Notes under the pieces: model-generated | What the model was told of the DNA's origin: nothing | Seen by the model: the letters and a program-made list of their open reading frames with translations, nothing else | Databases searched by the model: none | Assembly: GCA_013399875.1 (NCBI GenBank) | Contig: VXAZ01009320.1 | Span: 101,633-165,632, forward strand | Source: Gymnorhina tibicen | Taxonomy: Eukaryota; Chordata; Aves; Passeriformes; Artamidae | Length of the DNA: 64,000 nucleotides | Reading direction: 5' to 3' | Shown: piece by piece, positions 43,101-50,700 of the stretch | Position numbering within the stretch: the stretch's first letter is position 1 | Layout: each line of letters begins with the position of its first letter | Translations under genes and position numbers: made by a program

Positions 43101-43239
43101 TTGTGATTACAGCAACAGTATTGGTGTATTCTTCTGTGGACCCAAGGCTCTCTCTAAGACCCTGCAAAAGACATGCAATTCGTATTCATCAGTTGATCCA
43201 AGAGGAGTTCAGTTTCACTATAACAAAGAAAGTTTCTAG
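4142..43239 (+). CDS. NOX3: NADPH oxidase 3 (13 coding exons, complete)
   Basis: NOX3 moves electrons from cytosolic NADPH through FAD and two haems across the membrane to oxygen, making superoxide. In mammals it acts in the inner ear with p22phox and NOXO1. Thirteen exons join to 567 codons: 4142-4186, 4856-4951, 5154-5264, 7084-7168, 15662-15807, 18870-19051, 21886-22015, 25177-25269, 26305-26558, 29992-30154, 37328-37474, 40794-40918, 43113-43239. Predicted haem ligands are H101 and H115 (exons 4-5) and H206 and H219 (exon 6), with the 13-residue spacing known from NOX2. The FAD motif HPFTLTSAP is at about 335-343, the NADPH motifs DGPYG at 385-389 and GIGVTPF at 407-413, and CGP at 534-536. 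The protein ends in NKESF. NOX3 rather than NOX1/NOX2 is chosen from the N-terminus MGCWILNE, the [12 protein letters not shown] stretch and WYKC. The start is the only ATG in frame before the exon 1 donor and gives the family's N-terminus; human NOX3 has one extra leading Met. No frameshift or stop was seen. Confidence 0.96.
4187..4855. other. NOX3 intron 1
   Basis: AT-rich intron of 669 nt between gtgagt and tttgtag. Nothing else was recognised in it. Confidence 0.85.
4856..4951 (+). CDS. NOX3: NOX3 coding exon 2
   Basis: Encodes residues 16-47, starting [20 protein letters not shown] and ending TRIMLG. The acceptor is tttgtag and the donor gtaagt. Phase 0 at both ends. It covers the rest of the first transmembrane helix and the first extracellular stretch. 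Confidence 0.96.
5154..5264 (+). CDS. NOX3: NOX3 coding exon 3
   Basis: Encodes residues 48-84, starting [19 protein letters not shown] and ending [10 protein letters not shown]. The acceptor is tgtacag and the donor gtaagt. Phase 0 at both ends. It carries the second transmembrane helix and the [10 protein letters not shown] segment conserved among NOX1-4. Intron 2 before it is only 202 nt. Confidence 0.96.
5265..7083. other. NOX3 intron 3
   Basis: 1819 nt. The part at about 6170-6640 is richer in GC than its surroundings and has a 198-codon open frame on the minus strand (6613 to 6017), which I could not assign to any family and do not call as a gene. It may be an old inserted repeat. Confidence 0.7.
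7084..7168 (+). CDS. NOX3: NOX3 coding exon 4
   Basis: Encodes residues 85-112 plus one base of codon 113. It contains [18 protein letters not shown], where H101 matches the NOX2 haem ligand at the same number. The acceptor is the less usual ccaag and the donor gtaagc. It ends in phase 1. Confidence 0.94.
8662..8719. repeat. CpG-containing foldback in intron 4
   Basis: Two 23-nt arms (8662-8684 and 8697-8719) flank a 12-nt loop. Arm 1 begins CTCTCTAGGGCGAAATT and the reverse complement of arm 2 begins with the same 17 bases, with only two differences in the last six. Each arm is itself nearly palindromic (GGCGAAATTTCGCC). The flanking DNA is AT-rich and almost free of CpG. No clear target-site duplication is visible. 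A compact MITE-like element is the likeliest reading. Confidence 0.75.
14418..14461. repeat. 44-bp imperfect palindrome
   Basis: The outer arms GTACACAGTA (14418-14427) and TACTGTGTAC (14452-14461) are exact reverse complements. Directly inside, ACTAGTAT (14428-14435) pairs with ATACTAGT (14440-14447). It can form a cruciform or hairpin. Confidence 0.8.
14546..14650. repeat. 52-bp direct duplication around a single N
   Basis: 14546-14597 and 14599-14650 are the same 52-base sequence with two mismatches, separated by one N at 14598. This is what is left when overlapping contig ends are placed next to each other without merging, so I read it as an assembly artefact rather than biology. Confidence 0.8.
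15662..15807 (+). CDS. NOX3: NOX3 coding exon 5
   Basis: Completes codon 113 and runs to residue 161. It contains [14 protein letters not shown], with predicted haem ligand H115, and the NOX3-like extracellular segment [15 protein letters not shown]. The acceptor is ctcctgcag and the donor gtaagc. It ends in phase 0. Intron 4 before it is the longest in the gene (8.5 kb). Confidence 0.96.
15808..18869. other. NOX3 intron 5
   Basis: 3062 nt. Its 3' end holds an AAT/AAC-rich low-complexity tract (18768-18853) that runs to within 16 nt of exon 6. No recognisable gene or element in the rest. Confidence 0.8.
18768..18853. repeat. AAT/AAC-rich tract with two TACTAAT sites
   Basis: A degenerate trinucleotide tract of aat, aac and agt units. 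Near its end TACTAAT occurs at 18839-18845 and 18845-18851, about 20 nt before the exon 6 acceptor, close to the ideal branch-point sequence. Confidence 0.7.
18870..19051 (+). CDS. NOX3: NOX3 coding exon 6
   Basis: Encodes residues 162-221 plus two bases of codon 222. It contains [20 protein letters not shown] and then [11 protein letters not shown]...IIHGTG, with predicted haem ligands H206 and H219 spaced 13 apart as in NOX2. The acceptor is ttattctag and the donor gtaagt. Confidence 0.96.
19078..19136. repeat. 20-bp tandem repeat, about 3 copies
   Basis: ACACAGTTTGAGATATATAT (19078-19097) is followed by a copy with two changes (19098-19117) and a partial third copy. It starts 26 nt after the exon 6 donor. 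Confidence 0.8.
20339..20460 (-). mobile_element. CR1 LINE 3'-end fragment
   Basis: Reads AAAATCACTGAATGGTTTGTG, then tctagttccaatccccctgccatggg and cacctcccactagaccagg, the complement of the usual avian CR1 3' end. It is truncated and diverged. The CR1 3' tail lies at the low-coordinate end, so the element points to the minus strand. Confidence 0.85.
21886..22015 (+). CDS. NOX3: NOX3 coding exon 7
   Basis: Completes G222 and runs to V265. It reads [20 protein letters not shown] and ends [12 protein letters not shown], the large extracellular loop E, matching human NOX3 closely. The acceptor is ttttaag; the cag four bases later would shift the frame and is not used. The donor is gtaaga. NVT and NAT are potential N-glycosylation sites. 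Confidence 0.93.
22016..25176. other. NOX3 intron 7
   Basis: 3161 nt. It contains a 22-nt palindrome (22287-22308) and a locally GC-rich patch with several CpGs at about 23360-23640. No element recognised in either. Confidence 0.8.
22287..22308. repeat. 22-nt palindrome
   Basis: TTAGTTAGTG and CACTAACTAA are exact reverse complements around a 2-base centre. Short enough to be chance or a symmetric protein-binding site. Confidence 0.7.
25177..25269 (+). CDS. NOX3: NOX3 coding exon 8
   Basis: Encodes residues 266-296, [20 protein letters not shown] then [11 protein letters not shown], the last transmembrane helix and the start of the cytosolic dehydrogenase domain. The acceptor is ttctacag and the donor gtatgt. 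Phase 0 at both ends. Confidence 0.96.
25270..26304. other. NOX3 intron 8
   Basis: 1035 nt between gtatgt and tgtttag. Nothing recognised. Confidence 0.85.
26305..26558 (+). CDS. NOX3: NOX3 coding exon 9 (FAD-binding)
   Basis: Encodes residues 297-380 plus two bases of codon 381. It holds [20 protein letters not shown] and LTSAPEE, the FAD-binding motif, then [12 protein letters not shown]. The acceptor is tgtttag. The donor gtttga is weak; if the intron were kept, the frame would stop within three codons of the junction. Confidence 0.95.
26559..29991. other. NOX3 intron 9
   Basis: 3433 nt. A small stretch at about 27150-27230 resembles an old amniote repeat. A strong unused acceptor ends at 29903. 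Nothing else was recognised. Confidence 0.8.
27150..27230. repeat. Possible ancient amniote repeat fragment
   Basis: Contains gaagtcaatggagccatcc and, further on, ccagctaaggacctggctcc, which resemble a dispersed repeat I know from turtle, crocodile and bird DNA. I cannot name the family from memory with certainty. Confidence 0.35.
29992..30154 (+). CDS. NOX3: NOX3 coding exon 10 (NADPH-binding)
   Basis: Completes R381 and runs to K435. It contains [19 protein letters not shown] and [20 protein letters not shown], the NADPH-binding region. P412 corresponds to NOX2 P415, which is mutated in chronic granulomatous disease. The acceptor is gctgtag and the donor gtaggt. A stronger-looking acceptor 88 nt upstream would bring in a stop and is rejected. 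Confidence 0.95.
30155..37327. other. NOX3 intron 10
   Basis: 7173 nt. It contains an old LINE fragment at about 32418-32840, a 13-bp perfect tandem duplication at 33067-33092, and a possible old repeat piece at 34831-34880 with the motif gccagtgtaaatcag. Nothing else was recognised. Confidence 0.75.
32418..32840 (-). mobile_element. Ancient CR1/L3-like LINE fragment
   Basis: The + strand reads acataagaaaggtcctactg, then atcaagctcagcatcctgtc and aacagtggct, followed by ttttttgaatccgtgtagac and ttgtggcactaagttcagctg. This order matches an old LINE 3' region widespread in reptile genomes and seen there in antisense. Orientation and family are from memory; divergence is high. Confidence 0.55.
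37328..37474 (+). CDS. NOX3: NOX3 coding exon 11
   Basis: Encodes residues 436-484, starting [20 protein letters not shown] and ending [12 protein letters not shown]. It is part of the NADPH-binding lobe. The acceptor is ttgacag and the donor gtaata. Phase 0 at both ends. Confidence 0.96.
39928..40375 (-). mobile_element. CR1 LINE 3' fragment, reverse oriented
   Basis: Starts AGAATCACAGAATAGTTAGG, then ctccagtccaacccccctgcc, ccctgggcagcctgttccag, attaatgagatcccctctca and gagagatgctccagacccct, all landmarks of the avian CR1 3' region read in antisense. It is about 450 bp and fairly well preserved, so younger than the other LINE pieces. Confidence 0.93.
40498..40660. repeat. (CTCTC)n microsatellite with a 13-N gap
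   Basis: Pentanucleotide CTCCT/TCTCC repeats pass into degenerate C/T tract. The Ns at 40534-40546 sit inside the repeat, so its true length is unknown. Confidence 0.95.
40794..40918 (+). CDS. NOX3: NOX3 coding exon 12
   Basis: Encodes residues 485-525 plus two bases of codon 526. It contains [20 protein letters not shown] and [18 protein letters not shown], the GRPNW segment being conserved across NOX1-4. The acceptor is tgcctttag and the donor gtaagc. Confidence 0.96.
40919..43112. other. NOX3 intron 12
   Basis: 2194 nt between gtaagc and gattacag. No element or gene recognised. Confidence 0.85.
43113..43239 (+). CDS. NOX3: NOX3 coding exon 13 and stop
   Basis: Completes S526 and runs to F567, then TAG at 43237-43239. 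It contains [19 protein letters not shown], with C534 matching the NOX2 cysteine mutated in chronic granulomatous disease, and ends QFHYNKESF. The acceptor is gattacag. Confidence 0.96.
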
Positions 43240-43969
43240 GCTGTACTTCTTAACTGTATCTAGATATTACCAAATTATGTAATTTTTTCTCACCTTCTCC
43301 CATCCTCTACTCATTCTGCAGCATTCAGGCCAGATATTAAGAGTTGCAAATTGAAAGAGGTGTATTGACTTTAGCAGAAAAATGCTATCCTATACCGACT
43401 AAAGAATTGAACCCCTTCCTTAGCCTTTTCATTGCTTACTTAATGATGTTGTGAATCCCTCTACACTGTGTGAAAAAACCCACAAACCATAACCTTTGAA
43501 GAAAAAGGCATGAGCAAAATGGACATTTAGAGCTGTACTTTGCTGTTCTGTATGATTGCAGGCAATACATTCCTGCTGGTTAAATCATGCCCATTGAAAG
43601 CATTTGCCTTCCTGGTGTTCCGATTTTACATTCATACTGCACACACAGCCATATCCACATTACATTTGTGCCATAGCAATACTATTTCTATACACCCTGT
43701 CAAATTCCAAAGGAACAAATCTGTTTTGCCCTACCAAACTATGCACCATTTAAACCTGTCATTTCCATGGGAATGGTGTCTGTGTATGCCATGCACTAAT
43801 ATGTACTTAGGTTTATACGCTAAGGAAACTCCAGAAATGTTTGCACTCAGCAAATGCATCTCCTGAGACACGCAACTGAAACTGCGGAAAAAAGTTTCAT
43901 GACAGAGCAATTGAAGTGGGAAAGCACCTCTGGCTTTTACTCCAAACCTCTCGCTCAGAGCTAATTCTG
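43240..43969. other. Start of NOX3 3' UTR or flank
   Basis: Follows the stop codon. No AATAAA or ATTAAA hexamer is present here; the variant AATACA occurs at 43564-43569. The end of the transcript cannot be fixed. Confidence 0.5.
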
Positions 43970-44720
43970 TGAAGAGAGGAGCAACATGAGCATTCTTCCA
44001 TTTCTCGGGAATCTTTTCCCATCACCATGACTATTCAAAAATTAAGAATCCCTCAAGTTCCCTCAGCACTTGTGGATGCATCCCATCAGTTTCCATGGAC
44101 TTGTTTAAAATATCCCTAACCTGATCTTCCTTCACTGAGGGTAAGTATGAATTGTTTCAGATCTTCCAACCTGCCTCAGAAGCCAGGGAGCTCTGAATGT
44201 CAGCCTTATCTGTAAAGACTGAGGCAAAACGGGAACTGAGTCCCCTTTCTCTATGGCCCTGGATGCCAGGTTCCCCACCCCATTCAGCAGCAAAGCAACA
44301 TTTTCCTGGCCTTCCTTTTGCTATTGATGCATGCACAGCAGCTCTTCTTGCCCTTCAGTTCTCACACCAGATTTAACTCCCAATGGGCTTCGGCTTTCCT
44401 GACCTCACCCCTGTACACTCATTGTCTCTATATTCCCTGCATCACCTGTCCTTTCTTCCACCTCTTGTATGCCTCCTTTTGTGCTTCACTTCTATCAGGA
44501 TGGATTTGTTCAACCAAGGTCCTCCTACCACCTTTGACTGGCTTAATCCACAGAAAGAGGGATTGTTTTTGAACCTGGAGAAAGTGATTCTTGAAAATCC
44601 TCCAGTTCCCCTGGACCCCTCTTCTCTCTAGGACCACTGTGCATGGGAAACTTCTAAGCATTGAATTCCTCCTGTGTCCACTCCATGCCATGTGTATTAG
44701 TGTACATGCACTTCAGAAAG
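43970..44720 (-). mobile_element. CR1 LINE ORF2 fragment (dead)
   Basis: Minus-strand reading, in shifting frames, gives from 5' to 3': QEEFNA, then VVLERRGVQGNWRIFKNHFL, KEAYKRWKKGQV, DGMHPQVLREL and EIPEKWKNAHVAPLF (approximately). These match the endonuclease-to-reverse-transcriptase linker and the start of the reverse transcriptase of CR1 ORF2. Several stops and frameshifts make it a relic. It begins about 730 nt after the NOX3 stop. Confidence 0.8.
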
Positions 44721-47700
44721 GCATCTAGTCATGTGAGTTTTCCAAAAGAGGTGTTAGAGCTTTCCCCACCCTGCGTTTCTGTAGGCACTTGTTAGTTTGT
44801 ATGGATACCCTTGGAATAGGTCCCCTTCTGCCCTGTTTTTTTGGTTGTGACATCTCTCCTGTTCACATCATCCTGCACACTTTACTTGTTGCTTCAGTCC
44901 ACCACTTCCTCATTTGATTGTTGGTCATCCACTCCCTCCCCACCATGCAACATTCCCATAAGCTACAAAAGGGAGAAAAAACTTTTCCCTCCCTCCCAGC
45001 ACAGAAAGTTAAAAACACCCCATATTTGAGTTGGACTGCAGTGTAACAGTTCACTAGGATCACATAATGCATTTATCCACCCACAGGATAGAAATGGGAG
45101 ATAGGAAACAGCCGGTGTATGTCAGCTCTTGAATGACAACAAATGACAACATTATATATGTATACTTACCCACAGACAAAAAATGCCCACTAGAGGGGAC
45201 ATAACTGTATAGACAAAAGAAACAGAACAATAAAAATTATGACAGAGAAGACTACAATATTATTTTATACATCTTCTGCTAGGGGATATGGTACGTGTGA
45301 ACTGAAATTGTTCCACAATATACAGTTGTATTATTGTTAAGTTTAGGGCAATGCATCTTTGTTTTAAAATAGTTGAAGGTTTTTTTAAATGCCTGCCTAT
45401 GTGAAATGATTAATGCAGAGCATACTGTGTAGCAGTAAAGTGAGTAGAGAATTAGAGCCTCTGCCAGTTCACCTAGAGGCATTTATCTTTTATTTTTTCC
45501 CCTGGTGCCCATGCTGAGCCTCAGGGTAAGCTGACACATTTTCTAATATAAATTAAGCTTCTTTTTTTTTATGTGTGTTGAAAATCTTGAAGGAAATGAG
45601 AAATGTGTGTAGGCACCAATACCAGCTGCCATTGCATGAAAGAAAGAGGTGACAATTTCCTGCAGATTCTGAATGATTGTCTTAATGGGGTTGGATCGGA
45701 GGTAACAAGCACAAAGATATTGTGCTGCCAGAAAAACAGGATCTGTTCTCCCCCCAGCCTCATGCAACAAGATGTAACATTTAGCTTCTGGCTCAACATG
45801 GCATCTCTTCACTGCTTTGATTTATTCCCACTTTTGCAAATCACTGTGGTATGCTACAGGAGATGCATTTAGAGCCCTTGTTATAGTTCATTGAGTAGCA
45901 CTGCTGTTATCACCACCAGAGGAGAATTTCACTTGCATCAAGACTGAGTGACCTAGAATAAAGGAAAAATAATAATAATTTAAAAAAAAAAAAGTGGGGA
46001 GGTTTGTTGGACGAGGATGAAACTGCATTTAGGTTGAATGAAAATCCCTTTATTACAAATACAATTTGAATCAAAATGGGAACTAGGAAAATTTGGCTTC
46101 CTGCCTTGTTTTGAATAACACTGAGCACACAGCAGCTATGATAATGTGAGTGCATATGTAACGACTCTATTATTATGTTTATATATGGAAACATCATTCA
46201 CTGTCAGGGAAAATGAAAGATATCTTCATGGATTTGTCCATTCAGCTGCTTCAGCAGGAAGTGTTCAGCACTGTGTAGGAAAATATTATTAAATAAAATA
46301 TAGTCATAACAGCACAGACTCACCACATCCTGTGACAGAAAACTAATCATAGACAAGGATCATAAATATACAGATTAATTACTTTGGCTCTTACAATAAA
46401 AAGAGTGCTATTATAATGATTGAAGTTGTGTTATGATAATTTAAGTTTATTCACTAGGAATTGTAAATTGAAATACATGGGCTTATATGTTCTGGCTTTC
46501 CCCCCTCTTCCCCTTCTCCTAAGTTGTATGCAGTAGAAATTATTTTAGTAAATTTGTTCCTTAGTTTACACTAAAATATTAAAGAGAAACTGCCACTCTT
46601 AACAGAAAATCCATCATAGGATGTCTGTGCCATATCAACACCATTACAAGGACTCTCCTGCTTCTTTCCTGCTTTTAGGTATAATCAAATGGCTTTGCAG
46701 AAATACTGTTAACTGCAAAAAAGTGACAAACTTTTCAAAGGTTTGAGTACTCCTGATTAGCAGGAGATTTTATAAGAACTGCCTTAAAGGCAGCTTACTT
46801 GCCTTCAGAAAAGTAATAAACTAAATGACATGGTAGATTTAGAATCTCAACCGGTCAACAATTTCAGTGATTTTTTTTTTCTTGATGGAAAATTATCTGA
46901 ATTTCCTTAGGAACAGAGAAAAGAAAAATAAAAATGTGACAGTGCTTCCACCCAGCTTGCTCTATAAATACAAAAAGCTTAAATGAAACATGCGTAGCCA
47001 ACCAAGTAATGAGGAATGCAAACCTGTGAGGGTCAAAGCAGCATAGCAGGTGATGGGCTGGAAGGTGCAATAGTTCATCATGTCTCCTGACACTTCTCAG
47101 GCAATCACATACAAGGCATGAAGTCACCTTGGTGACCACTTACAAGGTGGAGGACACCCTATTAAGGACTGGCTGGCCTAAACCTTCCTACTGCTGGAAT
47201 CTGGCTGAGCTGAGGCTTTCTCACCTCAGTCAGGTTCTCTATTCTGCAGCAGCAACTCAGACTCCTCCTGTATGATCACTTAATTGTCTGATAAATTCTG
47301 CATTTCTGCAGAATAAAATTGGGTGTCCATTTCATTAAAGCTGCAGCCACATTTTCCAGGAATGTCTACTTATTACTGAATATGTTCAAATGAGAGTGGG
47401 CTGATGATCTACATTTTAAAACTCTCACCATTAAGTCTATTTAACAGGAGTCTACTTGTCCTTCAATAAGTCATATCTTGCAGTGAAAAAAATCTCAATT
47501 ACACAATGGTCGTAATATATGGGAACAAATGTGTTAGTTGACATGGAAACACACTTTTTCTCCTTTCAAAGGCAAGAAAGGACAAAAAAAGCTTAAACTC
47601 TTTAAAAGATATATTAGTATCCTTTCAGAATACACAGAAGGAAACAAAAGTTGTATAGCATAATGAACCACTCAAACCAGCATATTTCAAAGGCTATCTG

Positions 47701-50700
47701 CTTCAAATATTTGCATCTATTATTTCTAAACAATAATGACTTCTAACATGGTAAGACATTTGTATTCATTGAGGATAAAAGCCCTGAGCCTGCCAATACT
47801 TACACATGTGCTTTACTAACTTCAAACAATCTTTTTACTGTCCTAGAGGACTAAATATGGTTTCCTTTGAAGCTCATGCACAGAGGACTGATGTCAGGCT
47901 CAAGGCTGGGTCCTGAAGACTGATCTCTATTATTCAGCTATTACACTACCAGGCTGTCTTGATTCTTGTCTAGAGACCATTTCTCTGGTACAGTAATTCT
48001 GAATATGAAAGATAACTTAGAATCACGCTCGCCTTAAGGTACACAGATAAGATTGTACTTATACACTCTAATAAAAGGCCTAGTTTTTAGTGGTCTTACA
48101 GCTTTTATCAGGCAAAAAAAAAGTGGGCTTGGGGAGAGCTTTTATCTTCTTTTATTTTGGTCAAATGATGAATATGCAGATCTGAACATTTTATTCTGTG
48201 GATATACACAAATAAGGAGGAAAGAGGGAAGATAAGAGCCTGTCCTCTCAGGCAGAATTCCTGGTCTCCAGCCTATTGCTGACCATTCCCCAGTATCACT
48301 GCCTTAAACACTGAATCTCTTGTGCCCTTGCTTGAGATGGGTTCTTTGCACAAAAGCAACATTTTTGCTCCTGCTGCTGTCTAAGGCTGCAAAAATCTTC
48401 ACAGAAATCATTATTGTCAAAAAACTGAACTAAATGGGACTTTGTGAGCAAAGATAAGGATGCGAGCACAAGCCCAGGTTAACACACAGTAGCTGCAGCG
48501 TGGATGCACACAGGAAATTTGCAGATACCTATCTGCTTTAGATATCACACACACAATTCCCTCTTACTCTAACAAGCACAATGTATTTGTTCTCATGTTT
48601 TCAGGAATTCATCAAGGTTAAAAAAATGAAAGACAAACTTCAAATTCAAAAGGTCGCGGGCACATAATCAACCTGCAACATATCACGCTCATTAATTATA
48701 CATTACTATACAATTACATTACATTTAGATAAAAATGTTTAGATTGAAGAATGTCCACCATTTGCTCATTAATATTAGTAAAATATCCATGTAATTTTCT
48801 GAGTTTGTGTGCTGCTAAGAAAATTCAGAGGGCTATGCAGAATGCATACCAATGCAGAGTTAGCCATTTAAGATCACTCTGTTTTAGATTCCTTACCATG
48901 CTGGCAAGAGGAAGATAGTTAAGAGGCACAGTTGGACAACTTTGAATTTAATATCAAAGGTTTGAGGATGAAACAAACAAATGTATGCTGTGATACTGGT
49001 CAACACTGAAGTTACTTCAAATACAAATCATGGGGAGAACAGATAGATGTGACCGAACTGGACTTTGTGTAATACAAACATGCCCAAGTACAATTTCTCT
49101 TGACAGGAATATACATCAACTATTTTATTATGTGTTTGGCATTACAAAGATGTATCTACAGTAGGAAACATCAAGCATAATAACAAATGCTGGCCACCCT
49201 ACATCTATCTGAGCAAGTCCATTATCCTTCTATAACATTGTGCATTCATAAAGAAGCCTGAAAATGCTTTAAAAGTGGTCTGCTGCTGGGAGGTGCTGAA
49301 CTGAAAGAGCTTTTAGCAAAACCAAAAGAAACTGTATCTGCTCAGCATTCTGCAGAATCAAAACTCTGGAATCCAGACAACAAAATTAACCAGAGTTTTT
49401 GCCAAAATGAGGACAGTAGAATTTGGCTGTTAGTTAATATCAGTGCAGAATTATATATTGCAAATATTGAACACTGAACTTCAAAGAAAAAAATTAATTC
49501 TAGACTGTCTGACCTGTTTATAATGAAATAGCCAATGCTTTGCTACATGTTGATCGTTTTACTGCTATACATGTAGATAGCCATGAAGAAAGTTCTAAGT
49601 GAAGTTCAAAATGCTTTGAATGGATGTTTTGTCATAACGTTATTGTCAGGTGGAAAATTTATTACTCCGAGTTTCAGATGAGGAACTGAGTCATAGATGT
49701 GCTAAGCAGTTTGCCTCAAGCTCTCAAAAGAACATCAGGATAAGGATTAAACAGGCTTTCAGGACAAAGACTATAGCTCGAACTGTTACAGCAATCTCCT
49801 TCTCCTGTAAACTGTATTACATATACTTTACATGACCCTTAAAAATATCTGAGAGCTTTCTGACTGAACATAAAACTGATTTGAATTATTTTCTGTTCTA
49901 TTGTTATTGGGCAGCACGGTTTGACAAGGGAAGTGTTTGGATTGTCAGGACCAGTATGATTCATACTTGCTTACTCCTAGAATTCTATCTATGATATAAA
50001 GTAGGCACATGAAAAGTAGATCCTCTGGCAGATAATGAATGATTTCTGTGATAAAATAGGAGATTTAAAACAAACAAAAAATTATAGTTATCAGAAAAGA
50101 AACAAGATTTGTGGGTTTTACTAAAAAATATTGTTAAATATCTGAACGTAGATTTTCATGCTGGACTCAAGCCTGATCCTACTCTGAGCAAAGAACACAG
50201 GAAAATGCTTGTTGCCTCCCATAACAGGATCCAGCTAAATACCAAATAGCACAGCATTGTGCTGTCAGGAATGCCAAGATTTCATTTTCATGTAGGGCAG
50301 ATCAGAAAATTTTCAAGCTTTAAAGCTCCTCTTTAAACAGTTCTTGTCAAGAATATACAATAAAAATAATAAAGCTAGGTAAATAAGCAACGTTCTGCTT
50401 CAGTTTTCTGGGATGCACTCATCCCCTTTATGACCATTTGAGGCAACACCACATTTGTTTGCTTTCTGATTTCTGTCACTTTGCATGTACTTAGAGAATT
50501 TTCCTAAGACTGCAAAGGGGGACCTGGTTATTTCTTATGTTTATCCTCCACTTACAGCTTAAAATAAATTCTAACATAACCAGATATGAAGTCTTCATCA
50601 TGACTCTTTATCACTTCACTTATTAGCTCCATAGTCACCCAGACTAATGTATTTGGTTATTGCCCAACTTAAAGGTATATTAAAGCTGTGTCTGCAATAA

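Noticed and set aside
4856..43239. Assignment to NOX1 or CYBB (NOX2)
   Set aside because: The N-terminus [20 protein letters not shown], the loop around [12 protein letters not shown] and the total length of 567 fit NOX3 better.
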